Shown here: one piece after another, positions 35,894-45,254 of the stretch
Numbering within the stretch: position 1 is the stretch's first letter
How the letters are laid out: each line of letters starts with the position of its first letter
Assembly: GCA_016716665.1 (NCBI GenBank)
Contig: JADJVH010000009.1
Span: 170,650-234,649, forward strand
Source: Candidatus Opimibacter iunctus
Lineage (GTDB): Bacteria; Bacteroidota; Bacteroidia; Chitinophagales; Saprospiraceae
DNA length: 64,000 nt
Direction: 5' to 3'
The notes under the pieces: generated by a model
Seen by the model: only the letters and a program-made list of their open reading frames with translations
Database searches by the model: none
Told to the model about the DNA's origin: nothing
Position numbers and translations under genes: made by a program

Positions 35894-36823
35894 TCAATGT
35901 TTTCCTAGCAAGAACTCAAGCGGAATAGGCAATCTCCTGGCCCATGATCTTTCGGTATGATCTTCACCTGGAAATTCCTTCGTCATCCAGTTTGCATCTG
36001 TGTAACCCCTGCTGATCATCAAGGAATCTACGACTAGCTGATAGGGTTTGTATAGGCTGTCAAGGGTAGCCGAGCCATAGTCAAAATAAATACGATGGTT
36101 TGATGGATCTGGAAGGTGATGCTCAAGGTATTTGATATAGGCTCCCGGAACATCATACGTGATATCCTCATCAGTGATTCCTGGCAGCCCGAGTGGCCAG
36201 TGTGTCGAGAGGCATCCGGCACCCCCGAAGACAGCAGGATACTCACAAATGGCATACAATGAGATGATGCCCCCCATGCTGGAGCCCATGATGAATGTAC
36301 TTGCCGCCTCCTGATGGGTAGCATAATGGTGATCGATATAAGGTTTTACTTCTTCAATGATAAATCTCAGGTACAGGTCCCCGAGCGGTTTGTTGTTGAG
36401 CCATTTCCTGATCAAAGGTTCTTTACTGGCTTGTGGGATACTATCCAGGATGGCCTGAGGGATATATTCTGCCCATCTGTTTGGGCCGCTATTGTGAATC
36501 CCCACGACAATCGCATCCCTGATCTGGTGCTCTGCCAGCAAGCGGGACATCGTTTCATCTACCTTCCATTCCTGTTGTGTCCAGGTCGTCGTGCTGTCAA
36601 AAAGCATCTGTCCATCCTGCATGTAGAGCACAGCATATCTCTTGCTGCTGTCATAGGATGCCGGAAGCCATATAGAAACCGGCCTGGGATCAACAAAGGC
36701 TGAAGGAAACGAGTCTATGGTTGTTACCGTTCCGTTGATATTGGTTTGCGTTCTTTCCACAGTTGGTCTACATGCCAGGATTAAAGTGAATATGCTGAGA
36801 AGCAAAATATTTTGTGCACTCAT
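35894..36823 (-). CDS. Esterase-D/enterochelin-esterase-like lipoprotein
   Basis: The lipobox TLILAC gives lipidation at Cys18. The alpha/beta hydrolase fold of the putative-esterase family shows VSIWLPASYDSSKRYAVLYMQDGQ, the nucleophile in GSSMGGIISLYA, and a C-terminal His in GEDHTERSW. 309 residues. Relatives include siderophore esterases and carbohydrate acetyl or feruloyl esterases. The substrate is unknown. Convergent with the alpha/beta hydrolase gene. Confidence 0.8.
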   Translation of the reverse strand: MSAQNILLLSIFTLILACRPTVERTQTNINGTVTTIDSFPSAFVDPRPVSIWLPASYDSSKRYAVLYMQDGQMLFDSTTTWTQQEWKVDETMSRLLAEHQIRDAIVVGIHNSGPNRWAEYIPQAILDSIPQASKEPLIRKWLNNKPLGDLYLRFIIEEVKPYIDHHYATHQEAASTFIMGSSMGGIISLYAICEYPAVFGGAGCLSTHWPLGLPGITDEDITYDVPGAYIKYLEHHLPDPSNHRIYFDYGSATLDSLYKPYQLVVDSLMISRGYTDANWMTKEFPGEDHTERSWARRLPIPLEFLLGKH

Positions 36824-36880
36824 CGGGGTAGCTGTTTTGGATAAACACTTGATGTCTCACCAGTGGATCAGGAACTATCT

Positions 36881-37060
36881 TTAGAACACTTCATTTAATC
36901 CGAAGAAGACCCCATTTGAACCGCATTGGCCTCTTGAAATATCTACGCATACGGCTGACCGGCTGTCTTTTTGAAAGAGAAACCGCAGTCCAGCCCCTCC
37001 GCCAAAGTTAAAGCCTTCGTAAATGTTTTGGGTTCCGTCATTGGAGGCCGTCTGCATATT
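36881..37060 (-). CDS. Outer-membrane barrel, C-terminal fragment (frameshifted from 37060-38244)
   Basis: Reading past the stop of the upstream ORF in the next frame gives a sensible barrel end: LNMQTASNDGTQ, FGGGAGLRFLFQKDSRSAV, GSNGVFFGLNEVF, then TAA at 36881-36883. The terminal Phe is the expected barrel-insertion signal. One more base in the A-run (T-run on the coding strand) at about 37061-37066 joins the two pieces. It has no start codon of its own. Confidence 0.6.
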   Translation of the reverse strand, partial: NMQTASNDGTQNIYEGFNFGGGAGLRFLFQKDSRSAVCVDISRGQCGSNGVFFGLNEVF

Positions 37061-38244
37061 TAAAAAACCACGCCGCTGATGAGTTTATTGCGGGTGATGG
37101 GATAGCGGTATTCTGTTTCAAAATATGCATACGAAGGACCTCTGAAATAGCCTATGGTATAGGCCCTGCCGCTCCTGTTATAGGTATCTGAACCCGTGTA
37201 GGGTAATTCAAGATAAGGCAGTTCCCCATTGATCAGATAGGAAGCCCAGTGCCAGAAGGCCAGCACGTGTTCCGGGTTGCGCTTACTCAGGGACCAGTAT
37301 TTTCGGAAATCATACATGAACTGTATCGAATTCCTTGTACTTCCCATCCATTTCTGATCGAGACGGATGTTAACATCAAAATAGATACCGCCATAAGAGC
37401 GTATCGGATGCTCCCTGTTGTTAAACTGGAAAGCCAGGATCAGGCCATTGGCAGAGTATTTTTTCGGATCAAAATCATGTTTCAGGCTGTAAAGCTGATG
37501 GGGGGTGGTAGTGGTATCGGTGTATCTGGGATCTTTAATGTCTCTGTATATATCCAGACTCAATCCGAGGCCAGCATAGGTATGTTCGCCCAACCTTCGG
37601 TATCCTTTTTCGAGCAGCCGGATGTAATTGTATTTGATGGGAAACGCACTGTCCGGCACTGAGATGGGATAATCTCCGATGATAAAAGAAGAGGAGCAAT
37701 AGGGGATATCACCTGTCCCAAGGCCATGATCGATCAGTCCGTATTTTGAAAACTGCCAGTTGCCCTGGAAATTCCATTTGTTTTGGGGCATGAACACATT
37801 GTGCCTGGCCTGGAAGGTTAATATCCCCTTTGTGCCATAGGTTACACCAAAGGTATAAACCGAATAGCCGGTATTCGCCGGGTCCCCTTGTTGCCTGCCC
37901 ATGACCATATTAACCCCGATGACACCTCCGAAGCTGGGGTTATAACCAATGACCGGCAAGAGTGAAATACTGGGTTCGCCTATTTTCACTTGGGAAGTAT
38001 CCTCCGGCGTATGGAATAAGCCCTGTAAGACATCAAGTATATCAGTGACGTTTACTGCAGTATCAGCGGGCATGGACGATTGTGCCTGTAACGCTGGAAG
38101 TAATAAAAGAACCATGGACAAAATCAGGACTGCCTTTGTACAGGGGAGATGATGCCAGAGGAAAGAAACCCAATTTTCACGTACTTTCAGTATGTATCGT
38201 CTGAGGCGCTTTGGTATTGTGGAAGCTGGGATGAAACGCACCAT
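37060..38244 (-). CDS. BamA/Omp85-like outer-membrane barrel protein (main part)
   Basis: Long basic N-terminus, a hydrophobic signal segment (ILSMVLLLLPALQAQ), then a 16-strand-like barrel without POTRA domains. Visible strands include FGGVIGVNMVMG, KGILTFQARHNVF, WNFQGNWQFSKYG and SYAYFETEYRYPI. The layout matches short BamA/TamA-family or surface-antigen-type barrels common in Bacteroidota. The visible stop is premature: the last strands lie in another frame down to 36881. The start at 38244 gives an unusually long signal N-region; MVLLLLPALQAQ could begin later. Confidence 0.65.
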   Translation of the reverse strand: MVRFIPASTIPKRLRRYILKVRENWVSFLWHHLPCTKAVLILSMVLLLLPALQAQSSMPADTAVNVTDILDVLQGLFHTPEDTSQVKIGEPSISLLPVIGYNPSFGGVIGVNMVMGRQQGDPANTGYSVYTFGVTYGTKGILTFQARHNVFMPQNKWNFQGNWQFSKYGLIDHGLGTGDIPYCSSSFIIGDYPISVPDSAFPIKYNYIRLLEKGYRRLGEHTYAGLGLSLDIYRDIKDPRYTDTTTTPHQLYSLKHDFDPKKYSANGLILAFQFNNREHPIRSYGGIYFDVNIRLDQKWMGSTRNSIQFMYDFRKYWSLSKRNPEHVLAFWHWASYLINGELPYLELPYTGSDTYNRSGRAYTIGYFRGPSYAYFETEYRYPITRNKLISGVVF

Positions 38245-38378
38245 TAGGAATTTTTAAGAGCCGCAGCAATTCTTGACCGGGTTTTACAAAGTTAACCATA
38301 ATATCTTTTTAAGAAAGGGGCACGGCGCCCTGTCTAATCGATATGTGCAGCGATATCAGCTAGGTTATTAAGATAAAA

Positions 38379-38409
38379 AAGGCGCTTTGGTCTTAAACCA
38401 GAGCGCCTT
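38379..38409 (-). terminator. Rho-independent terminator of DUF4136-like gene
   Basis: An AAGGCGCTTTGGT stem with one mismatched pair and a 5-base loop. An A6 run on the plus strand gives the T-run on the minus strand. Confidence 0.75.
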
Positions 38410-38464
38410 GTGACGATGATGTCCTTAGCCATCTGGCAACAGGTCATCTTGATTTATATCGTGT

Positions 38465-39127
38465 TTACTTCTTAGGAGCGGTAATTCCTTCAGATTTAAG
38501 TTTTTCAAATAATAATGCTGAGTATGTCCTGGCAACTGTTTCAACATTAGTTGGGTTGTAGGCCTCTGATTGTACAGACCAGACAATCTCTTCAGTCTTT
38601 ACATCATAAAGGTTGCTTTCGATAAAGTAGGTTTGGTCTTCTGTATAATACCCCGGCTCATAGATATAAGCGGCACTTCCATAGTAACCACCAAAGCTTC
38701 CGTATCCATAACCTCCATATCCATATCCGCCTCCGTATCCATAGGAGTAGCTTGTAGTACCGGGAACATAGCGTGTTTGGGATTTGACATCGACAAGTGC
38801 AGAAGTAAATACGGCATCACATCCTGATTCGCGGATTTTAGCCATGATTTGCTCTACGGATGGTTTCTGAGCAATGAAGTTAGGGCCAAAGAACTCGTAA
38901 CTTTTTACCGTGGTCACTCCTTCAGCAGCAGCAGCTTTAGCCTGGGCATTTTCCACAGTTTGTTGAGCACCTTTGTCAGAAGCAATGACAAATAGAAATA
39001 CTTTCTTATAGTTGCCCTTGCCCATCATGTCCTTGTTCATCCAGCTACCTGTGATTTTCATGGACGGACTACATGCGGTCATGAACAACATCGACAAAAT
39101 GACCGTCATTGATAAAAGATTCTTCAT
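38465..39127 (-). CDS. DUF4136-like lipoprotein
   Basis: The lipobox LFMTAC leads to Cys19 when the start is MKNLLSM. An upstream TTG would add eight residues, less likely. The mature part begins SMKITGSWMNKDM and has VKSYEFFGPNF, a Tyr/Gly-rich loop (YGGGYGYGGYGYGSFGG), and IVWSVQSEAYNP followed by a terminal helix. The pattern fits the DUF4136 family of small envelope lipoproteins. Function unknown. Confidence 0.65.
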   Translation of the reverse strand: MKNLLSMTVILSMLFMTACSPSMKITGSWMNKDMMGKGNYKKVFLFVIASDKGAQQTVENAQAKAAAAEGVTTVKSYEFFGPNFIAQKPSVEQIMAKIRESGCDAVFTSALVDVKSQTRYVPGTTSYSYGYGGGYGYGGYGYGSFGGYYGSAAYIYEPGYYTEDQTYFIESNLYDVKTEEIVWSVQSEAYNPTNVETVARTYSALLFEKLKSEGITAPKK

Positions 39128-39321
39128 ATGATTTTTTTTATTTGATTGCAAAAGTTGTGGATTTAAAATAGACCGACCATATCAATAGGAATGGTCAATA
39201 TTGGCAAAGATACCAACATTGAAATTCAAATACGGACTAGCGACCGAAGAAATTGTTCCGGAATTTGTCCCTCCCGACCAACCAAGGTATGTACTGCTGG
39301 CCCAGAAAGGCAAAAGTGATA

Positions 39322-39780
39322 CTAGTACTGTGGCCTTGCCCTGCCTCCAAACATCCACCTTGCAGTCAAGGCTCCATTGACCGGGCTAAAGTAACTTTCA
39401 TTGACAAAAATCCATGTAGGCATCCAGTCCACCTGCAGGCCTATCCTGCCGATTCTCCAGTCAAATCCTAAAATGCCACTTAGCCCCAATAAGAATTCAT
39501 CTCCGAATACCATTGTTTCTCCCGCACCCAAGATAGCGCCAAGTTTACCGTCTTCAGAAAATGCTCCGAATTTTTCACCCAACAGGGTGACAGAAAAGCC
39601 ATCCAGGTTTTCATCGAAATTAAAAGCCGTGATGGCTTCAAAATGTACACTTCCGGTTTTTGAATAATTCTTAAGGCTGAGTCCCGATGCCCCGCCAAAG
39701 CGTGCCCCTACAGACCATTGTGCAGAAATACTTCCGGTAACCATGAGGGTGATAAAAAGGAGTAACAGTTTGAATTTCAT
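39322..39780 (-). CDS. Small outer-membrane beta-barrel protein
   Basis: Signal peptide (MVTGSISAQ). About 130 residues of alternating strands follow: WSVGARFGGASGLSLKNY, SVHFEAITAFNF, GFSVTLLGEKFG and GLQVDWMPTWIFV, with an aromatic C-terminus RPQY. The size fits an OmpW/OmpX-like eight-strand barrel. No specific role is readable. Minus-strand neighbours on both sides are also envelope proteins. Confidence 0.6.
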   Translation of the reverse strand: MKFKLLLLFITLMVTGSISAQWSVGARFGGASGLSLKNYSKTGSVHFEAITAFNFDENLDGFSVTLLGEKFGAFSEDGKLGAILGAGETMVFGDEFLLGLSGILGFDWRIGRIGLQVDWMPTWIFVNESYFSPVNGALTARWMFGGRARPQY

Positions 39781-39871
39781 TTTTTTTATTGTTTTTTACG
39801 TGATCAAAGGTAATGCTTTTTAGACCGTTTGCCTGAAGCCGGATCGCCGTCACAGCAAGCATTTAATACAT

Positions 39872-39917
39872 AAAAAAAAACCGGCATGTCGAATGTTTAT
39901 TCTGCATGCCGGTTTTT
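39872..39917 (-). terminator. Terminator after WYxS/GPW-repeat gene
   Basis: A stem AAAAACCGGCATG pairs with CATGCCGGTTTTT around a 17-base loop. A nine-A run on the plus strand gives the T-run for minus-strand transcripts. Confidence 0.75.
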
Positions 39918-39943
39918 CCATTATTCTGAGTTGTCATTAACAA

Positions 39944-42295
39944 TTATCCTCTTCGCATTCCCCCACCGGAAGGCTTAGCAGCCCCTCCGGACGGTCTGGA
40001 AGGTGCAGGCCTGCTTTGAGACTGGTAATTATTGGTTCGGGCCGCTCCATTATCCCGCATCTGCATATCCCTATTGAGGCTGCCAGGAGGTGCCTGGGCT
40101 GGCCTGGAGGTAGGTGTCGACGGCCTCGTTGTTGGAGGTGTTGAAGGCCTGGAGGTAGGCGTCGATGGTTTGGTAGTTGTTGGAGTAGCGGGTTTTGAAG
40201 AAGGTCTGGTAGTAGGAGGTACTTCTTTGTTGCCCGTTGGTTTCCATGCTCCGGAGGTATTGTCCCGCTGGTTTATATTCCCTTGTTTGTCCCGCTGGTA
40301 CACATTGCCTTGTTTGTCAGCAAAAACATTATTGTCACCTTTTCCAGGCTGCGCAGTCGGTCTGCTGGTACCCGAAGTGCCCGGCCTTGGGCTCGTAGTG
40401 TTGGTCGCCCCTGGTTTGTTATAGTTTTTAGTCTTGCTGCTCACACTGGAATCCATCGGCCTGTTACGGGTGGTCACTCCCGGTTTATTGTTGTACAGGT
40501 TGTTCCGGTTATTGTTGATGGTGATGTTATTGTTGATGTTGATATTGTTATTGCCATAGTGGTTATTGTTATTGTGATATCCGCCTCCATGGCCATAGTA
40601 ACCTCCACCGCCGTATGGTGGGCGGTAATAGGGTGGGCGATACATTGGGGGACCAAACCAACCGCCACCATACCCATAGCCATAGCTTGGGCCAAAGTAG
40701 AATCCAATATGCATGAAGCCGACATTATAGCTATAGCTCATGCTCCATCCTGTCCATGGATTATATGTAAATCCAAACCCCCAGGTTACAGGACGTGGAT
40801 AATACACTGCCCCATACCACGGACGATAATAAAAGCCGGTACCATACACGATGACAGGATCACCCTGGATATAACTTCCCAGGTAACCCGCTGTATACCC
40901 CTGGACGGTATAGGTAGGGGTTACTTCATAGATGTACACAAACTTGGCGTTATAAGCCGAGCTCTGCATTGGAATCTTCTCTACATCCTTCGGCCTCTCA
41001 GTGGCTACACTCCATGGGCCTTTGTCTGAGGATGCGGTAAACCATACCCCATTGTCAAGCGCAAAGTACTTTCCGGTAGATTCTTTAAAAACAGTAAGAT
41101 TAGAGTTTTCAGCGAGTTGTAATGAAGTACCCTCAATAGGTGAAAACTTAGCGGCGCCGTCATATTCTACTTTGACAGTTGCCGTTTTACGATCTACTTT
41201 GGCGGTCTGTGGTATCTCTGCATCAATCATCGCTTCATTGGCAGCATCCGTGCCTGCCACACTGGCGAGCACACCGTCTTTCTCAGAACCTTCTGGTATG
41301 TTTGAAAAATCCGCAGGAAGCTTGTCGGGCTCATTAAACGTCCAGGGCCCTTGCAATGATGAAGATTTGTACCAACGACCTGCCAGCAGGATGTAAATGG
41401 ATTGCGTGGAGTTGTCCTTTAGGATATTGTCACTTGAGTTTGATACGTAGGACAAATTGGTGCCTTCGATGTTGGTATAGACAGCCGCTCCCTTGGATTG
41501 GATGACCTCTGTAGGTTCGGTAGCGATGACGATATCGGTCACTTCAGGTTTCTCCGTTGTTTCATTGCCATCGTTATTTTCCTTTTCCTGTTTCTTAATC
41601 TGCTCATTTATTGATTTTACTTTTTCAGACATCGTGGTGAGTGGAGTCCACCCGCTTGTGACAGCGGAAGATTTATACCACACGCCTCCGTTGTACATAT
41701 TCCACTGACTACCTTCCTTGAAGATCAGGTTAGGTGAATTGACTACCCGGTCTGCATCCAGATCCTTATCCTTTTGTATGATGGGTTCACCATTCAATAC
41801 TACCAGTGAGGTTGGTTTGGTCTTGTACAGGATTTTAGGAGGGTCATTGTTGTAGATTTCGGCGTTGGGATATTCCCTTTGTATAGTTGCGACCAAAGCA
41901 TCCAGCGAAATCTCAAGATTCCATTTCGGTACTTCGGCTTCGAGAAAATCTACTAACAGATCTATTTTGGCCTGGTTATCAACTCCGCTAAATTTGGCAT
42001 TGGTGACCGTGATGGAGTCAAGTGCAGCTGTACGATTCACCTTGTCAGTAGCCATATAGGCTGTGTAGAAAATAACACCATAGACCGGGTCACTTTTAGC
42101 CGTTTCTTTTACCGCGATAGCTGATCGGCCCATCAGTTTGTTGCCTTCGAAACTCTCTGGCTGAGGCTGATAGATCGTAGCACTACCCCCGTTCTTGAAT
42201 GGGATAATTTTAGGCCAGGTGACCTGCGCATTGGCTGTAAAAGCGAATACTGCGGCCAGGATGCTTAAGAATGTCCTGATTTGAATGTTCATCAT
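39944..42295 (-). CDS. Large secreted protein with WYxS/GPW repeats and a low-complexity tail
   Basis: The start is set at MMNIQIRTFL, which gives a clean signal peptide to FTANAQ; the ORF extends 66 bases further upstream. The N-terminal domain (about 20-170) starts TWPKIIPFKNGGSATIYQPQ. Three repeats share the form GVWYxS-GPW (GGVWYKSSAVTSGWTPL, AGRWYKSSSLQGPW, NGVWFTASSDKGPW). An aromatic region rich in Tyr, Gly and Trp follows, then an Asn-run (NNININNNITINNNRNN) and a Pro/Thr/Ser/Arg tail (SRPSTPPTTRPSTPTSRP). Similar proteins are sometimes called carbohydrate-binding family V/XII. Function unproven. Confidence 0.65.
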   Translation of the reverse strand: MMNIQIRTFLSILAAVFAFTANAQVTWPKIIPFKNGGSATIYQPQPESFEGNKLMGRSAIAVKETAKSDPVYGVIFYTAYMATDKVNRTAALDSITVTNAKFSGVDNQAKIDLLVDFLEAEVPKWNLEISLDALVATIQREYPNAEIYNNDPPKILYKTKPTSLVVLNGEPIIQKDKDLDADRVVNSPNLIFKEGSQWNMYNGGVWYKSSAVTSGWTPLTTMSEKVKSINEQIKKQEKENNDGNETTEKPEVTDIVIATEPTEVIQSKGAAVYTNIEGTNLSYVSNSSDNILKDNSTQSIYILLAGRWYKSSSLQGPWTFNEPDKLPADFSNIPEGSEKDGVLASVAGTDAANEAMIDAEIPQTAKVDRKTATVKVEYDGAAKFSPIEGTSLQLAENSNLTVFKESTGKYFALDNGVWFTASSDKGPWSVATERPKDVEKIPMQSSAYNAKFVYIYEVTPTYTVQGYTAGYLGSYIQGDPVIVYGTGFYYRPWYGAVYYPRPVTWGFGFTYNPWTGWSMSYSYNVGFMHIGFYFGPSYGYGYGGGWFGPPMYRPPYYRPPYGGGGYYGHGGGYHNNNNHYGNNNININNNITINNNRNNLYNNKPGVTTRNRPMDSSVSSKTKNYNKPGATNTTSPRPGTSGTSRPTAQPGKGDNNVFADKQGNVYQRDKQGNINQRDNTSGAWKPTGNKEVPPTTRPSSKPATPTTTKPSTPTSRPSTPPTTRPSTPTSRPAQAPPGSLNRDMQMRDNGAARTNNYQSQSRPAPSRPSGGAAKPSGGGMRRG

Positions 42296-42576
42296 GTATT
42301 GTTTTGAAAGTTTTAATCGACGTAATATGGTGGAGTTAACTACAGTAAAACTAAATCCCAAACGAAAGGTTTGAAAGGAATTAAAATAACCTCAGATAGG
42401 AGTATAATCGGTGAGATTATTCCAGAATTCAACTTGTAATATTAGCAGAAATATGAAAAATGAAATTGTAGGATTCATTCTACATATCATTCAATATTCC
42501 AAGTGGAAGCAGGGAATTTTAAGCTCACCAGATTGTAGATAAATACAGGGGATGAGCAATATTTGTAAAAAGGTAT

Positions 42577-43014
42577 TTAGGGAGTAGACTTGTCCAGTTT
42601 CATGATCACCAGGTCACCGGCCATTAAGCGCAAGGTGTTGTCCCTTACTGTCCATCCATTGGCCTTTTGCAGGTTCCTGATAAAAGTGGATTCTCCTTCA
42701 CCTGGACACATCATCCTGGTTATGCCTAGCGGAGCTGAAAAATCAATGGTGGCCTGGCTGACTTTAAACGGGCCGTTAAAGGAATTGCACCCGGTACTTC
42801 CATTTATTTTAAGACCAGCCACATCAAATGTAATATTCGGTTTTTTCATGGGATACAGGGCATCCAGGCTGGACTGCAGTTCCGGATATTCAACAAGGGT
42901 CCATGTTCCATTCAGGATGTCAGGCGATAGCATAGCTGTGGCTTTTTCAGGAGAAGAACATGATGAGAGAAGCGTGGCGCTGAATAGGGTCGCAAGTATT
43001 GTTAGTTTTAACAT
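42577..43014 (-). CDS. META-domain lipoprotein (HslJ-like)
   Basis: The lipobox TLLSSC gives Cys19. The META domain begins LNGTWTLVEY and has INGSTGCNSFNGPFKV, SAPLGITRMMCPGE, then ESTFIRNLQKANGW and LRLMAGDLVIMKL. 145 residues. Relatives (E. coli HslJ) are linked to heat or novobiocin tolerance. One domain, transcribed alone. Confidence 0.82.
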   Translation of the reverse strand: MLKLTILATLFSATLLSSCSSPEKATAMLSPDILNGTWTLVEYPELQSSLDALYPMKKPNITFDVAGLKINGSTGCNSFNGPFKVSQATIDFSAPLGITRMMCPGEGESTFIRNLQKANGWTVRDNTLRLMAGDLVIMKLDKSTP

Positions 43015-43122
43015 GGTTCATTCTATTTAATGATTTTATACTACAGCAAACACAGATGTTGAGGGTTAAAGCATTGTTTTTGGTAGTGACTATCTTGACT
43101 TGCGTTTCGCTAACTGTTTTGG

Positions 43123-43812
43123 TTATTGTATTTTCTTGTAGCCACTATATTCCCTGTTATCCTGGATTTTGGCGGTACTCTCAGCCTGATTGACGGTCAT
43201 ATCAACTTGCTCCATAAATGCCATGAAGGATTTAGCTGCGCTGATATATTCAATCGACACTTCCATGATGAGTTTGCTTGCTTTGGTGCCATAATAGTCA
43301 ACCTCCCGCGTACTGGAATACACTACTTTTTCCAACTTGCCTTTTGCAATGCTGATGTATGCCTTACCATTGCATTCGTTGAGAAAGGATAAGTATGCCG
43401 GCACGGTCTCAGGTCGAAGACGGAAGAGCACGATCATGTAATTGCCTTCTACATCGGTATCCAGCGTGGTGTCATTGACCATTACCGGTGATTGATGCAG
43501 ATGGCTTAAATTGGTTTTGGCAAATGTTTCTTTATCGGTCTTGCCTGGAGGTTTCCCATTTGTAGTCAGTAGTTCCCATCGTTCATCTAAAGGTCTGGAG
43601 GGATCATATACACCAGTCTCGGCAAAGGTGCTGTCACCTGTAGTGATCGTGCGACTGTAATTGAAGAATAGGGTGGTGTCCGGGGATTGCAGATTTTGGA
43701 CAAAGTCGGATGTACGTAGTCGGAACAACTCCAGTTTTTTCACTATGTCATTTGTCTGGCTGTTCGCAAGGCTACTGATCAGGAGTATGGAAAGAAATGA
43801 ATAGTATTTCAT
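43123..43812 (-). CDS. Secreted protein of unknown function
   Basis: Signal peptide (MKYYSFLSILLISSLANSQ), then about 210 residues of mixed alpha/beta character. The longest recognisable elements are FNYSRTITTGDS, YMIVLFRLRPETVPAYLSFL and a final helix (SFMAFMEQVDMTVNQAEST). The family was not recognised. Transcribed on its own between lipoprotein genes. Confidence 0.5.
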   Translation of the reverse strand: MKYYSFLSILLISSLANSQTNDIVKKLELFRLRTSDFVQNLQSPDTTLFFNYSRTITTGDSTFAETGVYDPSRPLDERWELLTTNGKPPGKTDKETFAKTNLSHLHQSPVMVNDTTLDTDVEGNYMIVLFRLRPETVPAYLSFLNECNGKAYISIAKGKLEKVVYSSTREVDYYGTKASKLIMEVSIEYISAAKSFMAFMEQVDMTVNQAESTAKIQDNREYSGYKKIQ

Positions 43813-43866
43813 CTTCGGTTTAGGGTGTTACATGATCAAAGGTACTGATCCCTGACCCAAAAAAAG

Positions 43867-43899
43867 AATCCACTGCCGCAATGGAGGGGGCAGTGGATT
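43867..43899 (-). terminator. Terminator after tandem-domain lipoprotein gene
   Basis: An 11-bp perfect stem (AATCCACTGCC with its complement). An A-run on the plus strand just before it supplies the T-run on the minus strand. Confidence 0.75.
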
Positions 43900-43960
43900 T
43901 CAATAGTGATGATATTTCCTGTGGAGCGGCTTTTGCCGCTGTTATAAAGGCTTAAAGTGA

Positions 43961-44644
43961 TTATTTATCCAGGGTATAATAAAAGAAGGAAGGCACGCCT
44001 TCAACGCCTGCATCCATCATCGTTTTCTTCAAATCATCAGATTGCATCCTGGCCATGGCTTTATCCTTGTCCGTGATGGCAAACACGATATAGACAGTGT
44101 TTGGATCATCAGCATCTCTGGCCAGCGCACGGTCCAGCATACCATTTTCTGCCCTGACCGACCGGCCCTCATTGTCGTATACCTTGAGCCATGCATCAAA
44201 GTCCTTGACCTTGTGCGTGATCATGACACGATCATTCTGGGGGATACCGGTGGTATCATTGCGCATGACATTGGCAAAAGCAACAGATGGCGGCCCGCTA
44301 ACGCCTGCGCTGTCCATGGTGGTTTTCAGGTCGGGAAGAGCCATGAATTCTTTCGCCTTAGCCATATCATTGACGCGCTCTATGATGATGACCATGTTGG
44401 CATCCTCAGCTCCTCTGCCCAGGCTCAACTGGGAGATACCAAAAGACTGGCGGACAGAATCGTGGGCCATGTATACTGGTTTCCAGGCATTATAGTCTTT
44501 GACCGGATGCTTGATCATCATGACCTTGGTATCAACGGATGGGATAGGCGTTTCCACCGCTTTTGGCTCGGTTTTGCAGCCCGGGGTGAGGGCAATAAGG
44601 CATACCATGACACCGGCAATAAAGAAAAGGGTAAGTTGTTTCAT
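43961..44644 (-). CDS. Lipoprotein with two tandem ferredoxin-like (ABM-type) domains
   Basis: The lipobox LTPGC gives Cys23. Two ~85-residue repeats follow: VMMIKHPVKDYNAWKPVYMAHD to SGPPSVAF, and VMITHKVKDFDAWLKVYDNEG to EGVPSFFYYT. Each has the MI-H-VKD-(F/Y)-AW start and the KT-MDAGV-G end of dimeric alpha/beta-barrel proteins. A tandem pair can fold as an internal dimer. Substrate or role unknown. Confidence 0.7.
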   Translation of the reverse strand: MKQLTLFFIAGVMVCLIALTPGCKTEPKAVETPIPSVDTKVMMIKHPVKDYNAWKPVYMAHDSVRQSFGISQLSLGRGAEDANMVIIIERVNDMAKAKEFMALPDLKTTMDSAGVSGPPSVAFANVMRNDTTGIPQNDRVMITHKVKDFDAWLKVYDNEGRSVRAENGMLDRALARDADDPNTVYIVFAITDKDKAMARMQSDDLKKTMMDAGVEGVPSFFYYTLDK

Positions 44645-44824
44645 TAGGTTTTGATTTATAAAATGAGAGAATACAGGAAACGATTCCGGGACGGACCTAA
44701 GGCGCTGCGGGAGTACGCCTTTAATGAAAACAAGGTAAAAATAATTATTGATTCTATGCAGGTAAATAAATCCCGGAGTTCAGCGGACCGGTAAGGAGTT
44801 TGTCGAACGCATCTCCATCTGCAG

Positions 44825-44890
44825 GTGTGAATTATATAATTTATACCTAAAGTTATGTAAGGCTTTCACCTGCTGCGATACCCACCTTTG
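44825..44890 (+). promoter_or_regulatory. Stress-cluster promoter element, copy A
   Basis: GTGTGAA (44825), TTATATAA (44832), 13 bases, TTATGTAA (44853), 25 bases, CTTTG (44886-44890). The same layout precedes genes at 46308, 49191 and 49754. The implied start of transcription near 44897 means the ATG at 44898 would be leaderless or untranslated, which favours 44934 as the gene start. Confidence 0.65.
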
Positions 44891-44933
44891 TGACCATGTG
44901 AAAATGTATTCACCGTTAACCAAACTAGGGATT

Positions 44934-45254
44934 ATGAAAAAATTAATATCTGGAGTGATCACAGCCTTCATCCTGTTTAGTGCCATTCCGGCTCAACTCT
45001 CGGCTGCCTCAGCATCACCATCAGTACCTTCAACACCAGTCAATACTGCAGCAACAGCGGAAACGACTGTCATGATGGAACGCCTGTATGAAATCAAGGC
45101 GATGGATCTGTCTGCTATGAGCAGCACTGAAAAGAGACAACTACGCAAGGAAGTCCGGGCTATCAAGAGTGATATGAGAGCTGCATCGGAAGGCGTTTAC
45201 CTGTCCGTCGGAGCCATCATTATTATCATCCTTCTGCTGATCCTGATCCTCTGA
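44934..45254 (+). CDS. Small secreted/membrane protein with C-terminal hydrophobic anchor
   Basis: The start is MKKLISGVITAFILF (44934), chosen because the promoter element ends at 44890 and a signal peptide begins cleanly there. The ORF extends upstream to 44898. After cleavage near LSAASA there is a Ser/Pro/Thr stretch, an amphipathic helix (MERLYEIKAMDLSAMSSTEKRQLRKEVRAIKSDM) and a final membrane segment YLSVGAIIIIILLLILIL. Similar small proteins occur next to CsbD and YtxH genes in Bacteroidota. Function unknown. Confidence 0.65.
   Translation: MKKLISGVITAFILFSAIPAQLSAASASPSVPSTPVNTAATAETTVMMERLYEIKAMDLSAMSSTEKRQLRKEVRAIKSDMRAASEGVYLSVGAIIIIILLLILIL

Noticed and set aside
40283..41029. 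248-residue open frame on the plus strand opposite the 39944-42295 gene
   Set aside because: It is the antisense shadow of a low-complexity coding region. It has no signal, domain or start context, while the minus frame has a signal peptide and repeats.
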